A program made the translations under genes and the position numbers. This document shows, piece by piece, positions 1 through 7,036 of a stretch of DNA of 9,375 nucleotides. The stretch lies in contig DATFMR010000130.1 in assembly GCA_035266865.1 (NCBI GenBank), forward strand, positions 1-9,375, read 5' to 3'. The notes beneath the pieces were generated by a model. That model ran no database searches. It worked only from the letters and a program-made list of their open reading frames with translations, and was not told the origin of the DNA. This DNA comes from JAKAGZ01 sp035266865 (GTDB lineage: Bacteria; Bacteroidota; Ignavibacteria; Ignavibacteriales; Ignavibacteriaceae). Within the stretch, counting starts at the first letter, position 1. Each line of letters begins with the position of its first letter.

Positions 1-563
1 AACCCGGCTATAACTATAGCCTGAGTTGGTCCACTAAACCATTTCCTGGATACATAAATTTGATCACCGGACTGTAATCCAATATCATTAAGCTTGTTAC
101 CTTTTTCAATAATTTTTTCACCATCGACTTCAACTTCTCTACCATCCCTTGTTATTGTTATATCTCCAATATCAGCTTCAGGTGTTGTACCACCTGCTTT
201 TGCTATTAAATCCGTCAATTTATCAGTACCTGTAGCATAATAATAACCAGGACTGTTTACTTCACCAAAAATATTGACTCTAATTAAGGGTAGGATCGTT
301 AATTCAGGATTTCTATAAATGTTACTATATTTACTATAAATTTCTTGTTTAAGGCTGTCAACATTTCTATCTGCTACTTTGATTATTCCCAAAAAAGGAA
401 GTGCAATAGTTCCATCTTCCTGAATATAATATTCTCCCGAGATTTGATCCGAAATGTTATAAAATATCAGCTTTAATCCGTCTCCTGGATGAAGAGTTTG
501 TGCTTCACTAGTAAAATGGAATATAACGCATAATAAAAATATCCCCCCTAAAAATCTCTTCAT
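1..563 (-). CDS. Wza-like polysaccharide export protein (Poly_export/SLBB), 3' end cut by window edge
   Basis: The 187 visible residues read as a periplasmic/outer-membrane polysaccharide export protein of the Wza/KpsD (OPX) family, which forms the exit channel for capsule or exopolysaccharide. A signal peptide occupies about residues 1-21 (MKRF, then a hydrophobic core, ending SEA before Q22). No lipobox cysteine follows, so it does not look like a lipoprotein, unlike E. coli Wza. Residues ~22-90 match the polysaccharide export domain (LHPGDGLKL, then YYIQEDGTIALPFLG). Residues ~94-165 match an SLBB beta-grasp domain (VNIFGEVNSPGYY, then DLIAKAGGT), ending in a GLQSGDQIYV strand. The ATG at 563 is preceded by a strong AGGAGG. 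It is the last visible gene of the sugar operon, 103 bases after the acetyltransferase. The C-terminus, including any membrane segment, lies outside the window. Confidence 0.9.
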   Translation of the reverse strand, partial: MKRFLGGIFLLCVIFHFTSEAQTLHPGDGLKLIFYNISDQISGEYYIQEDGTIALPFLGIIKVADRNVDSLKQEIYSKYSNIYRNPELTILPLIRVNIFGEVNSPGYYYATGTDKLTDLIAKAGGTTPEADIGDITITRDGREVEVDGEKIIEKGNKLNDIGLQSGDQIYVSRKWFSGPTQAIVIAG

Positions 564-568
564 CTTAA

Positions 569-575
569 CCTCCTC
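569..575 (-). promoter_or_regulatory. Strong Shine-Dalgarno for the export protein
   Basis: The minus strand reads GAGGAGG five bases before the ATG at 563. It fixes the start codon and is the strongest ribosome binding site in the window; the kinase, sugar transferase and CheW genes have weak or no such site. High translation of the exporter relative to the enzymes is an inference. Confidence 0.8.
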
Positions 576-666
576 AAATGGGCTTCGTTAAAAGCACTAA
601 ATTTCTTTAATGTTTTTATATTGTAATGTAATACAAATATTAGACTTAAATTAATGATTTTTTAAA

Positions 667-1143
667 TTACACAACAGGTATTTCTTTTATAAAATGTGCC
701 GGCACTCCAGCAACTATTGTGTTTGGGGGAACGTCTTTCGTTACAACTGCACCTGCGCCTATTATAGCATTTTCACCAATAGTAACTCCGCATAAAATAG
801 TTGAAGATGAACCAATAGAGGCACCTTTTTTTATAAAGGTCTCAACAACTTTCCAATCTTCCTCAGTTTGCAATTCTCCTGTACTATTAACAGAACGGGG
901 ATATTTATCATTAATAAATGTTACATTATGCCCTACAAAAACTCCGTCCTCAATATGCACTCCTTCACAAATAAAGGTATGTGATGAAATTTTACAATTT
1001 TTGCCTACTGTTACATTTTTCTGAATTTCGACAAATGAACCGATTTTTGAAAAATCATCTATCGAGCATCCATAAAGATTTACAAAATTGAATATTTTTA
1101 CATCCTTACCAAGTTTTACATTATTGATGATCTGATGTTCCAC
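667..1143 (-). CDS. Nucleotide-sugar 3-N-acetyltransferase, left-handed beta-helix (WbpD/FdtC/QdtC type)
   Basis: This 158-residue protein is built almost wholly of hexapeptide repeats, the left-handed beta-helix fold of acetyl-CoA-dependent acyltransferases. The stretch GHNVTFINDKYPRS (residues 71-84) and the C-terminal block from KKGASIG through GAGAVVTKDVPP (residues ~106-140) are typical of the enzymes that N-acetylate the 3-amino group of UDP-GlcNAc3N-uronate (WbpD) or dTDP-3-amino-3,6-dideoxyhexoses (FdtC, QdtC). It should act last, after the dehydrogenase and the aminotransferase encoded upstream. The start is GTG, supported by GGAGGG four bases upstream; no in-frame ATG lies near it. 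The gene starts 42 bases after the oxidoreductase stop, as expected inside an operon. The exact sugar cannot be told from sequence alone. Confidence 0.88.
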   Translation of the reverse strand: MEHQIINNVKLGKDVKIFNFVNLYGCSIDDFSKIGSFVEIQKNVTVGKNCKISSHTFICEGVHIEDGVFVGHNVTFINDKYPRSVNSTGELQTEEDWKVVETFIKKGASIGSSSTILCGVTIGENAIIGAGAVVTKDVPPNTIVAGVPAHFIKEIPVV

Positions 1144-1147
1144 TTTT

Positions 1148-1153
1148 CCCTCC
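1148..1153 (-). promoter_or_regulatory. Shine-Dalgarno that sets a GTG start
   Basis: The minus strand has GGAGGG four bases before GTG at 1143. Because the codon is not ATG, this site is the main evidence for the start of the acetyltransferase. Confidence 0.75.
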
Positions 1154-1185
1154 GCAAGATCAATATTTTTTCTGATTTGTTATTA

Positions 1186-2241
1186 TTATGCCCATTCTGC
1201 AACTTTAATTTTGTGCTGTAATTGCAGGGGTTTTTGTTTATTTAAGTTAACTAGAACACCATTATTCTTAATTGAAGCATCTGAGGCTTCAAGCATTTTC
1301 ACTATTTCTAATCCATCATAAGCATTAGTTAGCGGCAGCCTATCATTAATGATACAATTGACAAATTCGCTTACTGCAGAACTTAATGCTTCAATTTGTT
1401 CAACTTTAGGAGAGTACATATCGCCGGTTCTGTAATTAACCAGTATGTCATGCAAACTTTCAGCAGATGATACATCCACACCACAATCAAAGATTTTTAT
1501 CTTTTCAGTATTTTCCATATCATCATAAACCAACATTTTCTTTTTACCGGCAATAATCATTCTTCTTATTTTCACCGGGGAAGTCCAGTTAACATGGAAG
1601 TGAGCAAAACATGAGCTATTTTCAAAATGAAGAGAAACATGTGCCAGGTTTTCAAGTTCATAATAATTAGAAATACCGCAGGCAGTAACACCACTTACTT
1701 GTTTGTTAGGGATTAGATATTTCATAATTGAAAGGTCGTGTGGTGCAAGATCCCAGATAACATTAATGTCGTGCTGGAATAATCCTAAATTTATTCTAAT
1801 AGAATCAAAATAAATTATGTCGCCTAATTCCCCGCTGGTTACAAGCTCTTTTATTTTCTTCACTGCACCCGTATAAAGGAATGTGTGATCAACAAATATT
1901 TTAAGTTTTTTTTCTTCAGCTATTTTAATTAAATCTTCAGCCTCAGAAACCTTGCTTGTAAAAGGTTTTTCAACCCAAATATGTTTACCTGCTAATAATG
2001 CTTCTTTGGCAAATTTATAATGCAAATCTACCGGCAGTGCTATGACAATTCCATCAAAATCACCTTCAATCAGGTCTTTATAATTTTTAGTTACATTTAT
2101 ACCAGGGAATTTTGATTTTATATGATTTAAACGTTCTTCTTTTATATCACAAGCTACTACTTTGGAAATATTTTTATTGGAAAGAAAATTTCTAACTAAA
2201 TTAGGTCCCCAATACCCCAGCCCGATGATTCCTATTTTCAT
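1186..2241 (-). CDS. Gfo/Idh/MocA family oxidoreductase, probable nucleotide-sugar 3-dehydrogenase
   Basis: This 351-residue protein has the two-domain layout of the Gfo/Idh/MocA family. An N-terminal Rossmann fold carries GLGYWG (residues 7-12, the GxGxxG dinucleotide loop) and the signature WVEKP (89-93) with catalytic Lys92. The C-terminal substrate domain carries WDLAPHD (163-169), whose Asp and His match the usual DxxxH catalytic pair. In pathways such as WbpB/WlbA, this class oxidises C3 of a UDP-N-acetyl-hexosamine (uronate) to the 3-keto sugar, the substrate for a PLP aminotransferase. Both the aminotransferase and a WbpD-like acetyltransferase are present in the same operon, which supports that role. 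AGAGGG four bases before ATG supports the start. An inositol-type or other sugar substrate cannot be excluded. Confidence 0.85.
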   Translation of the reverse strand: MKIGIIGLGYWGPNLVRNFLSNKNISKVVACDIKEERLNHIKSKFPGINVTKNYKDLIEGDFDGIVIALPVDLHYKFAKEALLAGKHIWVEKPFTSKVSEAEDLIKIAEEKKLKIFVDHTFLYTGAVKKIKELVTSGELGDIIYFDSIRINLGLFQHDINVIWDLAPHDLSIMKYLIPNKQVSGVTACGISNYYELENLAHVSLHFENSSCFAHFHVNWTSPVKIRRMIIAGKKKMLVYDDMENTEKIKIFDCGVDVSSAESLHDILVNYRTGDMYSPKVEQIEALSSAVSEFVNCIINDRLPLTNAYDGLEIVKMLEASDASIKNNGVLVNLNKQKPLQLQHKIKVAEWA

Positions 2242-2245
2242 TACA

Positions 2246-2251
2246 CCCTCT
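2246..2251 (-). promoter_or_regulatory. Shine-Dalgarno of the oxidoreductase
   Basis: AGAGGG on the minus strand, four bases before the ATG at 2241, supports this start codon. Confidence 0.6.
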
Positions 2252-2289
2252 TATTTATTCAAGTTAATAATTTTTTCTGGTTTATTCAA

Positions 2290-3750
2290 TTAATCCCCGC
2301 CTCTTCCAAATAACATAACAGGGATTGTTTTAATTAGTAATTGTAGATCTAACCACGGTGACAAGTTGTTTATATAATACAAGTCCATTACAATTGAATC
2401 ATTGAATGTAACCTTACTTCTACCGGCCACCTGCCACATACCTGTGCACCCCGGTAAAACTCTAAATCTTCTTTTTTGCCAACAATCCAGATACTCATAT
2501 TCATATGGCAAACATGGTCTTGGCCCTACAAGGCTCATATCACCTTTAAGTACATTAAATAACTGAGGTAATTCATCAAGTGATGATTTTCTTAAAATTT
2601 TTCCAATACCTGTAACTCTATCAGAATTTATCACCTTATTGTTATCTCCATTGCTTTCTATTCCTTTCATAAAATTTATCATCATTTCTTTTCTTTCGGC
2701 ATCATTATCATTTTCAATCGATTTCATTGTTCTGAATTTAAAAAACATAAACGGTTTGCCATCTTTACCAATTCTTACCTGTTTGTATAATACAGGTCCA
2801 CGGGAAGAAAGTTTCACAAGTATAGCTATCAAAATCAGTCCCGGTGATATTATAATTAATCCAATAAAGGAGACTACCCTATCAAATATATATTTAGTTT
2901 TAATCATTAATGATCTATCAGCACTTGGAGAAACATTAACAACAGGAATGTCAGCGTACTTTTCAGTAAATATTTTTTCTGGTATTATCTTAAAAAGATT
3001 AGATGTGAATTTTACGCGTGCTTTTGTTTTTTTACATACATCCAACAAATTGAGGAGCTGTTCATATTCGCTTGTATCATCAGCAATAATGATTTCATCA
3101 ACCTGGTAATCTTTTACAACTTTATTTAATTCGCTAACATTTCCAAGAACTTTTTTCCCCTTTATTATCTCTTCACCCAGATTTTTATTATCATCAATAA
3201 ATCCGATAATTTTTATTCCAAAAGTATTTTCAAATGCTAATTTAGTGGCTAATATTTTTCCTGAGCTACCATCGCCAACAATCAGCACATTCTTTTTAAA
3301 TCCGGTTTTCTTTAACATGAGGTAAAATCTTCTCAACATTTCAACCCTGAACACATAGAATACCGCTATGAAGGCAAGAATAAAGGATAAAACCAATAAT
3401 GCCAGACTTAAAAAATTAAGATGTAAAAACATCACGTTTAAAAGAATAATTAATGGAAGAAAGTAGAATAAGGATTTTATTACCGCCATTGCGTGTGCAG
3501 AACGGGTTAAAATTATATTAATTTCGTAAAGATTGTTTATGCTTAATATAAAATAAAAAGCCGGTAATAAAAATATTAAAGACCAAATTAAATTCACACC
3601 TGATAATTCCCAATGTACATCCTTTACAAAAACATTTGCTCCTGTAATTAATGAGATGATGAGCATGATGCCTAAGTAAATAACCAAATCTGACATTACA
3701 AATAGGAATTTGAATCTTGAGATATTTTGAGTTGAATAAAATTTGACCAT
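2290..3750 (-). CDS. Polyprenyl-phosphate glycosyl-1-phosphate transferase (initiating sugar transferase, WbaP/WcaJ type)
   Basis: This 486-residue membrane enzyme would transfer a sugar-1-phosphate from a nucleotide sugar to undecaprenyl phosphate, the first step of exopolysaccharide repeat-unit assembly. Four hydrophobic segments lie at about residues 14-36, 52-72, 88-110 and 112-134. A soluble Rossmann-like domain (CoA_binding_3 type) starts at NVLIVGDGSSGK (154-165). A fifth hydrophobic segment (~292-313) is the re-entrant helix before the catalytic bacterial sugar transferase domain. That domain carries FFKFRTMK (336-343), DELPQLFNVLKGDMSLVGPRP (392-412) and PGCTGMWQVAGRS (433-445), with the family's catalytic Asp-Glu pair at 392-393. 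The length is normal. It starts 30 bases after the aminotransferase stop, in very AT-rich sequence without a Shine-Dalgarno. Its position between the aminosugar genes makes a 3-acetamido sugar a possible first sugar, but this is inference. Confidence 0.93.
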   Translation of the reverse strand: MVKFYSTQNISRFKFLFVMSDLVIYLGIMLIISLITGANVFVKDVHWELSGVNLIWSLIFLLPAFYFILSINNLYEINIILTRSAHAMAVIKSLFYFLPLIILLNVMFLHLNFLSLALLVLSFILAFIAVFYVFRVEMLRRFYLMLKKTGFKKNVLIVGDGSSGKILATKLAFENTFGIKIIGFIDDNKNLGEEIIKGKKVLGNVSELNKVVKDYQVDEIIIADDTSEYEQLLNLLDVCKKTKARVKFTSNLFKIIPEKIFTEKYADIPVVNVSPSADRSLMIKTKYIFDRVVSFIGLIIISPGLILIAILVKLSSRGPVLYKQVRIGKDGKPFMFFKFRTMKSIENDNDAERKEMMINFMKGIESNGDNNKVINSDRVTGIGKILRKSSLDELPQLFNVLKGDMSLVGPRPCLPYEYEYLDCWQKRRFRVLPGCTGMWQVAGRSKVTFNDSIVMDLYYINNLSPWLDLQLLIKTIPVMLFGRGGD

Positions 3751-3780
3751 TATAGATTAATTATTTTTAATTTTAATTTT

Positions 3781-4923
3781 TTAAATATTACCATTGTTAA
3801 AAAATTTCAATATGTTAGAAGAAACGTATTCTATCTGATCATCAGAAATCTCTGGATAGATCGGTAATGATAAACATGCATCGGATAAATTTTCACTTAC
3901 CGGGAAATCCCCTTTCTTATATCCCAAGTGGTTAAAACATTCCTGCAAGTGCAACGGAATAGGATAGTGTAAACCTGTAGCAATATCTTTTTCTTTTAAT
4001 TTAAGTGCCAAATTATTTCTCACATCCTTTGCATTAGAGCCTTTCCCTTTCAAAAGCTGGATAACGTACAAATGATAAACATGTTTTAAATTCGGTTTTT
4101 CAGCAGGTAAATCAAGGAATTCAATGCCTTTCAAGTATTCATTATATTTTTTGGCAACCTCTCTTCTCTTGGCGGTCCAATCAGACAAATATTTTAATTT
4201 TACAGATAGAATTGCACCCTGTAATCCTTCCATTCTATAATTGTGCCCAAAAATTTTATGTTGATATTTCTCAAGTGTACCATGATCCCTAAGCATTCTT
4301 GCTTTAATTGCTAATTGTTCATCGTTAGTAATTATTGCCCCACCTTCTCCATATGCACCAAGGTTTTTTCCAGGATAAAAGCTAAATGAAGTAATAATAC
4401 CAAAGTTGCCAACTTTTTTATTTTCAAATTCAGCAATGTGAGCCTGAGCCGCATCTTCAACAAGATAAATGTTATGCTTTTGGGCTATCTCACTCAGTAC
4501 TTTCATATTAGCAGGTTGTCCATAAAGATGAACGGCTACAATTGCTTTTGTTTTTTTAGTTATTGCTGCTTCTACTTTAGCGGGATCTATGTTGTAACCT
4601 TCGGGTTCACAATCTACAAAAACAGGTTTAGCACCACATAGTGTTGCACCCCATGCTGTGGCAATAAAGGTATTGGCTGGAATAATGACTTCATCACCCG
4701 GCTCAATACCAAGTGACCATAAAGCTATATGATTTCCCGCCGTACCTGAATTTAGAGCAACGCAATATTTTAGATTATGCTGTTTTGCAAATTCTTTTTC
4801 AAAATCATTAACTGATTTCCCCAGAACAAAGGAAGTACTATCAAGAACATTCTGAATTGCAGAATCAATTTCGCTTTTAATTGATTTATATTGAGTTTTG
4901 AGATCTAGAAAAGGGACAACCAT
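3781..4923 (-). CDS. DegT/DnrJ/EryC1 PLP-dependent nucleotide-sugar aminotransferase
   Basis: This 380-residue protein is a fold-type I sugar aminotransferase that converts a keto-nucleotide sugar to an amino sugar, using PLP and usually L-glutamate. The N-terminal VPFLDLKTQY, the phosphate-binding NSGTAGNHIAL (58-68), VEDAAQAH (155-162, with PLP-ring Asp157) and SFYPGKNLGAYGEGG (181-195, with Lys186 as the Schiff-base lysine) are all present, so it should be active. It resembles the WbpE/FdtB/QdtB group, which works on 3-keto sugars. That agrees with the Gfo/Idh dehydrogenase and the beta-helix acetyltransferase downstream. It is the first gene of the polysaccharide operon. ATG at 4923 has AAAGGA about seven bases upstream. 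A C4 aminotransferase role is possible, but the neighbours argue for C3. Confidence 0.9.
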   Translation of the reverse strand: MVVPFLDLKTQYKSIKSEIDSAIQNVLDSTSFVLGKSVNDFEKEFAKQHNLKYCVALNSGTAGNHIALWSLGIEPGDEVIIPANTFIATAWGATLCGAKPVFVDCEPEGYNIDPAKVEAAITKKTKAIVAVHLYGQPANMKVLSEIAQKHNIYLVEDAAQAHIAEFENKKVGNFGIITSFSFYPGKNLGAYGEGGAIITNDEQLAIKARMLRDHGTLEKYQHKIFGHNYRMEGLQGAILSVKLKYLSDWTAKRREVAKKYNEYLKGIEFLDLPAEKPNLKHVYHLYVIQLLKGKGSNAKDVRNNLALKLKEKDIATGLHYPIPLHLQECFNHLGYKKGDFPVSENLSDACLSLPIYPEISDDQIEYVSSNILKFFNNGNI

Positions 4924-4953
4924 TTTATTTCCTTTATTTTTATTTTAACATTT

Positions 4954-4986
4954 TAACTAAAGACACAGCTTCGCCCGGATAGTCAC
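4954..4986 (-). promoter_or_regulatory. GC-rich leader element, loosely similar to JUMPstart/ops
   Basis: On the minus strand, 4986-4962 reads GTGACTATCCGGGCG then AAGCTGTGTC, a GC-rich block inside a leader that is otherwise mostly A and T, starting about 40 bases before the aminotransferase ATG. GGGCGAAGCTGTG loosely resembles the ops core GGGCGGTAGCGTG that recruits RfaH to polysaccharide operons. It could also be the loop of a short stem, TGACTA (4985-4980) with TAGTTA (4959-4954). Both readings are inferences from one copy. Confidence 0.25.
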
Positions 4987-5058
4987 ATTTACTGCTCTTT
5001 ATATTTGATTTATAAAACGATCAAAATTTAACGCTACAAAGACTTTTCATTAATTACC

Positions 5059-5086
5059 TGGTTTTATCGCTCAGTATTAAAAACCA
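5059..5086 (-). other. Hairpin just after the CheW stop, no T run
   Basis: TGGTTTT and AAAACCA form a perfect 7-bp stem around a 14-base loop, nine bases after the CheW stop. On the minus strand the stem is followed by GGTAATTAATG, not by a T tract, so it does not look like a classical intrinsic terminator. It may be an RNA-stability hairpin, a factor-dependent pause, or chance in AT-rich DNA. Confidence 0.3.
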
Positions 5087-5094
5087 AAATATTT

Positions 5095-5544
5095 TTAAGT
5101 GGGGTTTTTATCCATTAAGCTTAGTCTTCGTAAATCGAGTAAAAACATCTTTTGTTTCTTAAACCTTAAAATTCCTTTCAAATAAGATGTTTTTTCAAAT
5201 CCATTAAATTCTGGCTCCAATTCAGATTCATGATCAAGGGTATAAATATTATCCACTTTTTCAACCCAGATTCCGAATAGATTATGGTCTATCTCAATTA
5301 CGATTATCCGGTTATCTTTTGAAATATTTATCTGCTTGAAGCCTGCAATTTTATGAAGATCAATAATTGGAATTTTTATATTTCCAAGGCTGACATATAA
5401 ATCATTTGAATCTGGTACATGATCAAGTTCAGCAGGATCAATAATTTGTGATATGTTTTGCATATCAGAGCAAAAAGTTTCACCCCCTAATTTGAAAGTA
5501 ATTAGGCTTGAAATATTTTTCATAGGTATTATTGAATCATTCAT
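5095..5544 (-). CDS. Stand-alone CheW-domain protein, divergent
   Basis: This 149-residue protein is one CheW domain with little else. CheW normally couples chemoreceptors to the kinase CheA at the membrane array. The start of the domain (ISSLITFKLGGETFC), PIIDLHKIAGF (59-69), FGIWVEKVDNIYTL (90-103) and KMFLLDLRRL (132-141) fit the two five-stranded barrels. The loop that normally reads G-x-x-NLRG is shortened to LYVSLGNIKIP (49-59), losing the conserved arginine (Arg62 in E. coli CheW). The Val-Gln-Glu segment that helps bind receptors reads ISQ. No cheA or receptor gene is in the window. It lies 123 bases after the NtrC-type regulator and has its own sigma-54 promoter. ATG at 5544 is used because it is the first; Met8 is an alternative start. 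Its partner is unknown. Confidence 0.85.
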   Translation of the reverse strand: MNDSIIPMKNISSLITFKLGGETFCSDMQNISQIIDPAELDHVPDSNDLYVSLGNIKIPIIDLHKIAGFKQINISKDNRIIVIEIDHNLFGIWVEKVDNIYTLDHESELEPEFNGFEKTSYLKGILRFKKQKMFLLDLRRLSLMDKNPT

Positions 5545-5571
5545 AAATAATTTTTCTATATGCTTAACTTA

Positions 5572-5588
5572 TGCAAATGGCATACCAT
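5572..5588 (-). promoter_or_regulatory. Sigma-54 (-24/-12) promoter of the CheW gene
   Basis: The minus strand from 5588 to 5573 reads TGGTATGCCATTTGCA. Against the RpoN consensus TGGCACG-N4-TTGCW it keeps both invariant doublets, GG (5586-5585) and GC (5574-5573), with exactly ten bases between them. It differs only by two C-to-T changes in the -24 box. Transcription would start near 5561, about 17 bases before the CheW ATG. The neighbouring gene encodes the class of activator that such promoters require. Confidence 0.75.
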
Positions 5589-5625
5589 TAAAATTTAGGC
5601 TGAAATGAAGGTTTATTGGCAATTC

Positions 5626-5646
5626 AATGTGTCGAAATAGAACATT
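5626..5646. promoter_or_regulatory. Candidate activator (enhancer) dyad
   Basis: AATGT (5626-5630) and ACATT (5642-5646) form an inverted repeat separated by 11 bases, centred roughly 75 bases upstream of the predicted sigma-54 start. This is about where NtrC-type activators bind. The arms are only five bases long, so it may be chance. Confidence 0.2.
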
Positions 5647-5667
5647 TATTAAACGCCTGTATAAATA

Positions 5668-7023
5668 TTAGACTTTTTTGTTTTTGGGGGTAAGTTTATA
5701 TAAAGCAATCTTATTGTATAGAGTAGTCTTTGTTATTCCTAAAACCCTACTAGCCCTGGATTTATTCCAGTTTAGTTCTTCAAGTACTTCTTCGATATGC
5801 ACCTTTTCTACTTCTGCAATTGTTTTAAGTTTAGTGGAGGATTCTTCAGGAGAGTTGACTTTTAAAAAGCTAAAATGTTCTTTTTCAAGGACATTACTTT
5901 TTGCTAATAAAACAGCATTCATCAATGTATTTTCCAGCTCTCTTACATTTCCGACCCAATCTTGCTCTTTAAGCAATTCAACCACGTCATAAGGAATAGT
6001 ATCAACATTTTTATGTAATTCCAGATTTATTTTTTTTAGAAAATGTACAATAAATTTTGGGATTTCTTCTTTCCTTTCGCGGAGCGGGGGAATGTTAATT
6101 GCAAAAATATTTAGCCTGTAATAAAGATCTTTTCTGAAATCGCCCTTCTCAACTAATTTCAGCAAATCTTTATTTGTAGCTGCAACTATCCTGGCTTCCA
6201 TTTTGATTATTGCTTCACCACCAACTCTTTCGAATTCTCTTTCCTGTATAACTCTTAAGAGTTTCGCCTGCAGGTTGGGTGATATTTCGGAAATTTCATC
6301 AAGAAAGATTGTTCCTTTTCCCGCAAGCTCAAATTTTCCTTTTTTATTTTTTATCGCTCCAGTAAAAGCTCCTTGTACGTGACCGAAAAGTTCACTTTCA
6401 AGTAATGACTCTGACAATGCAGAACAGTTAACAGCAATAAATGGATCGTTACGTGTAATTCCCTCATTATGGATTAGCCTTGTAACTAACTCTTTACCTG
6501 TTCCACTCTCCCCTTGAACTAAAACATTCACTCTTGATCCAGAAACCTTTCCAATCTTCTTAAAAATTTCTTTCATTTGCGGGGAATCACCAATCATATA
6601 ATGCTTTAATTTTGATTCTCCCTCTTTATCAGTAAACTTTATTACAAGTTGATCAATATTCTTTTTGCTTTCAATTGCCTTTTTAACAACATATTGAATA
6701 CGGTTCAGATCAAAAGATTTATCGATATAATCATATGCTCCAAGCTGCATCGCTTCAACAATAGTATTTGTGTTTTCGAATGCTGTTATTATTAATACTG
6801 CAATAGATTCATCAATTTCTTTAATACGGCGAAGTACTTCTAATCCATCAATTTCGGGCATCTTAAGATCGGTAATTACAACATCAGGGTTTTCACTTAG
6901 AACATAGTTCAACCCTTCACTTCCTAGAGTTACATAATCTACATCTGAAAATGATTCTGAAAGAACTATTTTCAAAGTTTCTGCGTACGCTTTATCATCG
7001 TCTATTATTAAGATTTTTTCCAT
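5668..7023 (-). CDS. NtrC-family sigma-54-dependent response regulator
   Basis: This 451-residue activator has the full receiver - AAA+ - Fis-type layout. The receiver (1-~118) has the acidic pocket Asp8-Asp9-Asp10, phospho-acceptor Asp52 in TDLKMP, Thr80 and Lys102; the usual K-P-F is K-S-F. The AAA+ domain (~141-370) has Walker A GESGTGKE (171-178), GAFTGA (218-223, the loop that touches sigma-54), Walker B GTIFLDE (237-243), and FRKDLYYRLN (296-305) carrying the arginine residues. The C-terminal helix-turn-helix spans ~409-445 (LNWNKSRASRVLGITKTTLYNKI). It would remodel sigma-54 RNA polymerase after phosphorylation by the kinase encoded 13 bases upstream. The nearest visible target is the -24/-12 promoter of the CheW gene. 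All key residues are intact. Confidence 0.95.
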   Translation of the reverse strand: MEKILIIDDDKAYAETLKIVLSESFSDVDYVTLGSEGLNYVLSENPDVVITDLKMPEIDGLEVLRRIKEIDESIAVLIITAFENTNTIVEAMQLGAYDYIDKSFDLNRIQYVVKKAIESKKNIDQLVIKFTDKEGESKLKHYMIGDSPQMKEIFKKIGKVSGSRVNVLVQGESGTGKELVTRLIHNEGITRNDPFIAVNCSALSESLLESELFGHVQGAFTGAIKNKKGKFELAGKGTIFLDEISEISPNLQAKLLRVIQEREFERVGGEAIIKMEARIVAATNKDLLKLVEKGDFRKDLYYRLNIFAINIPPLRERKEEIPKFIVHFLKKINLELHKNVDTIPYDVVELLKEQDWVGNVRELENTLMNAVLLAKSNVLEKEHFSFLKVNSPEESSTKLKTIAEVEKVHIEEVLEELNWNKSRASRVLGITKTTLYNKIALYKLTPKNKKV

Positions 7024-7036
7024 TTTTTCTTACGCC

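Larger units (their letters stand above)
4924..5094. promoter_or_regulatory. Leader/intergenic region before the polysaccharide operon
   Basis: This 171-base gap lies between the CheW stop and the aminotransferase start. It is very AT-rich except for a GC-rich island at 4962-4986. I see no -24/-12 sigma-54 element here and no convincing housekeeping promoter. A hairpin without a T run lies just after the CheW stop. The operon is either transcribed from an unrecognised promoter here or read through from the CheW gene. Confidence 0.4.

Noticed and set aside
524..535. Cysteine in the signal peptide of the export protein as a possible lipobox
   Set aside because: The cysteine is inside the hydrophobic core (FLLC) without the small residues at -1 and -2; the SEA-Q site fits signal peptidase I better.
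719..1024. Long plus-strand open frame opposite the acetyltransferase
   Set aside because: It is antisense to a well-supported hexapeptide-repeat enzyme, has no domain of its own and no ribosome binding site.
5545..5667. Intrinsic terminator after the NtrC-type regulator
   Set aside because: No stem followed by a T run is visible on the minus strand, so co-transcription of CheW from the upstream promoter remains possible.
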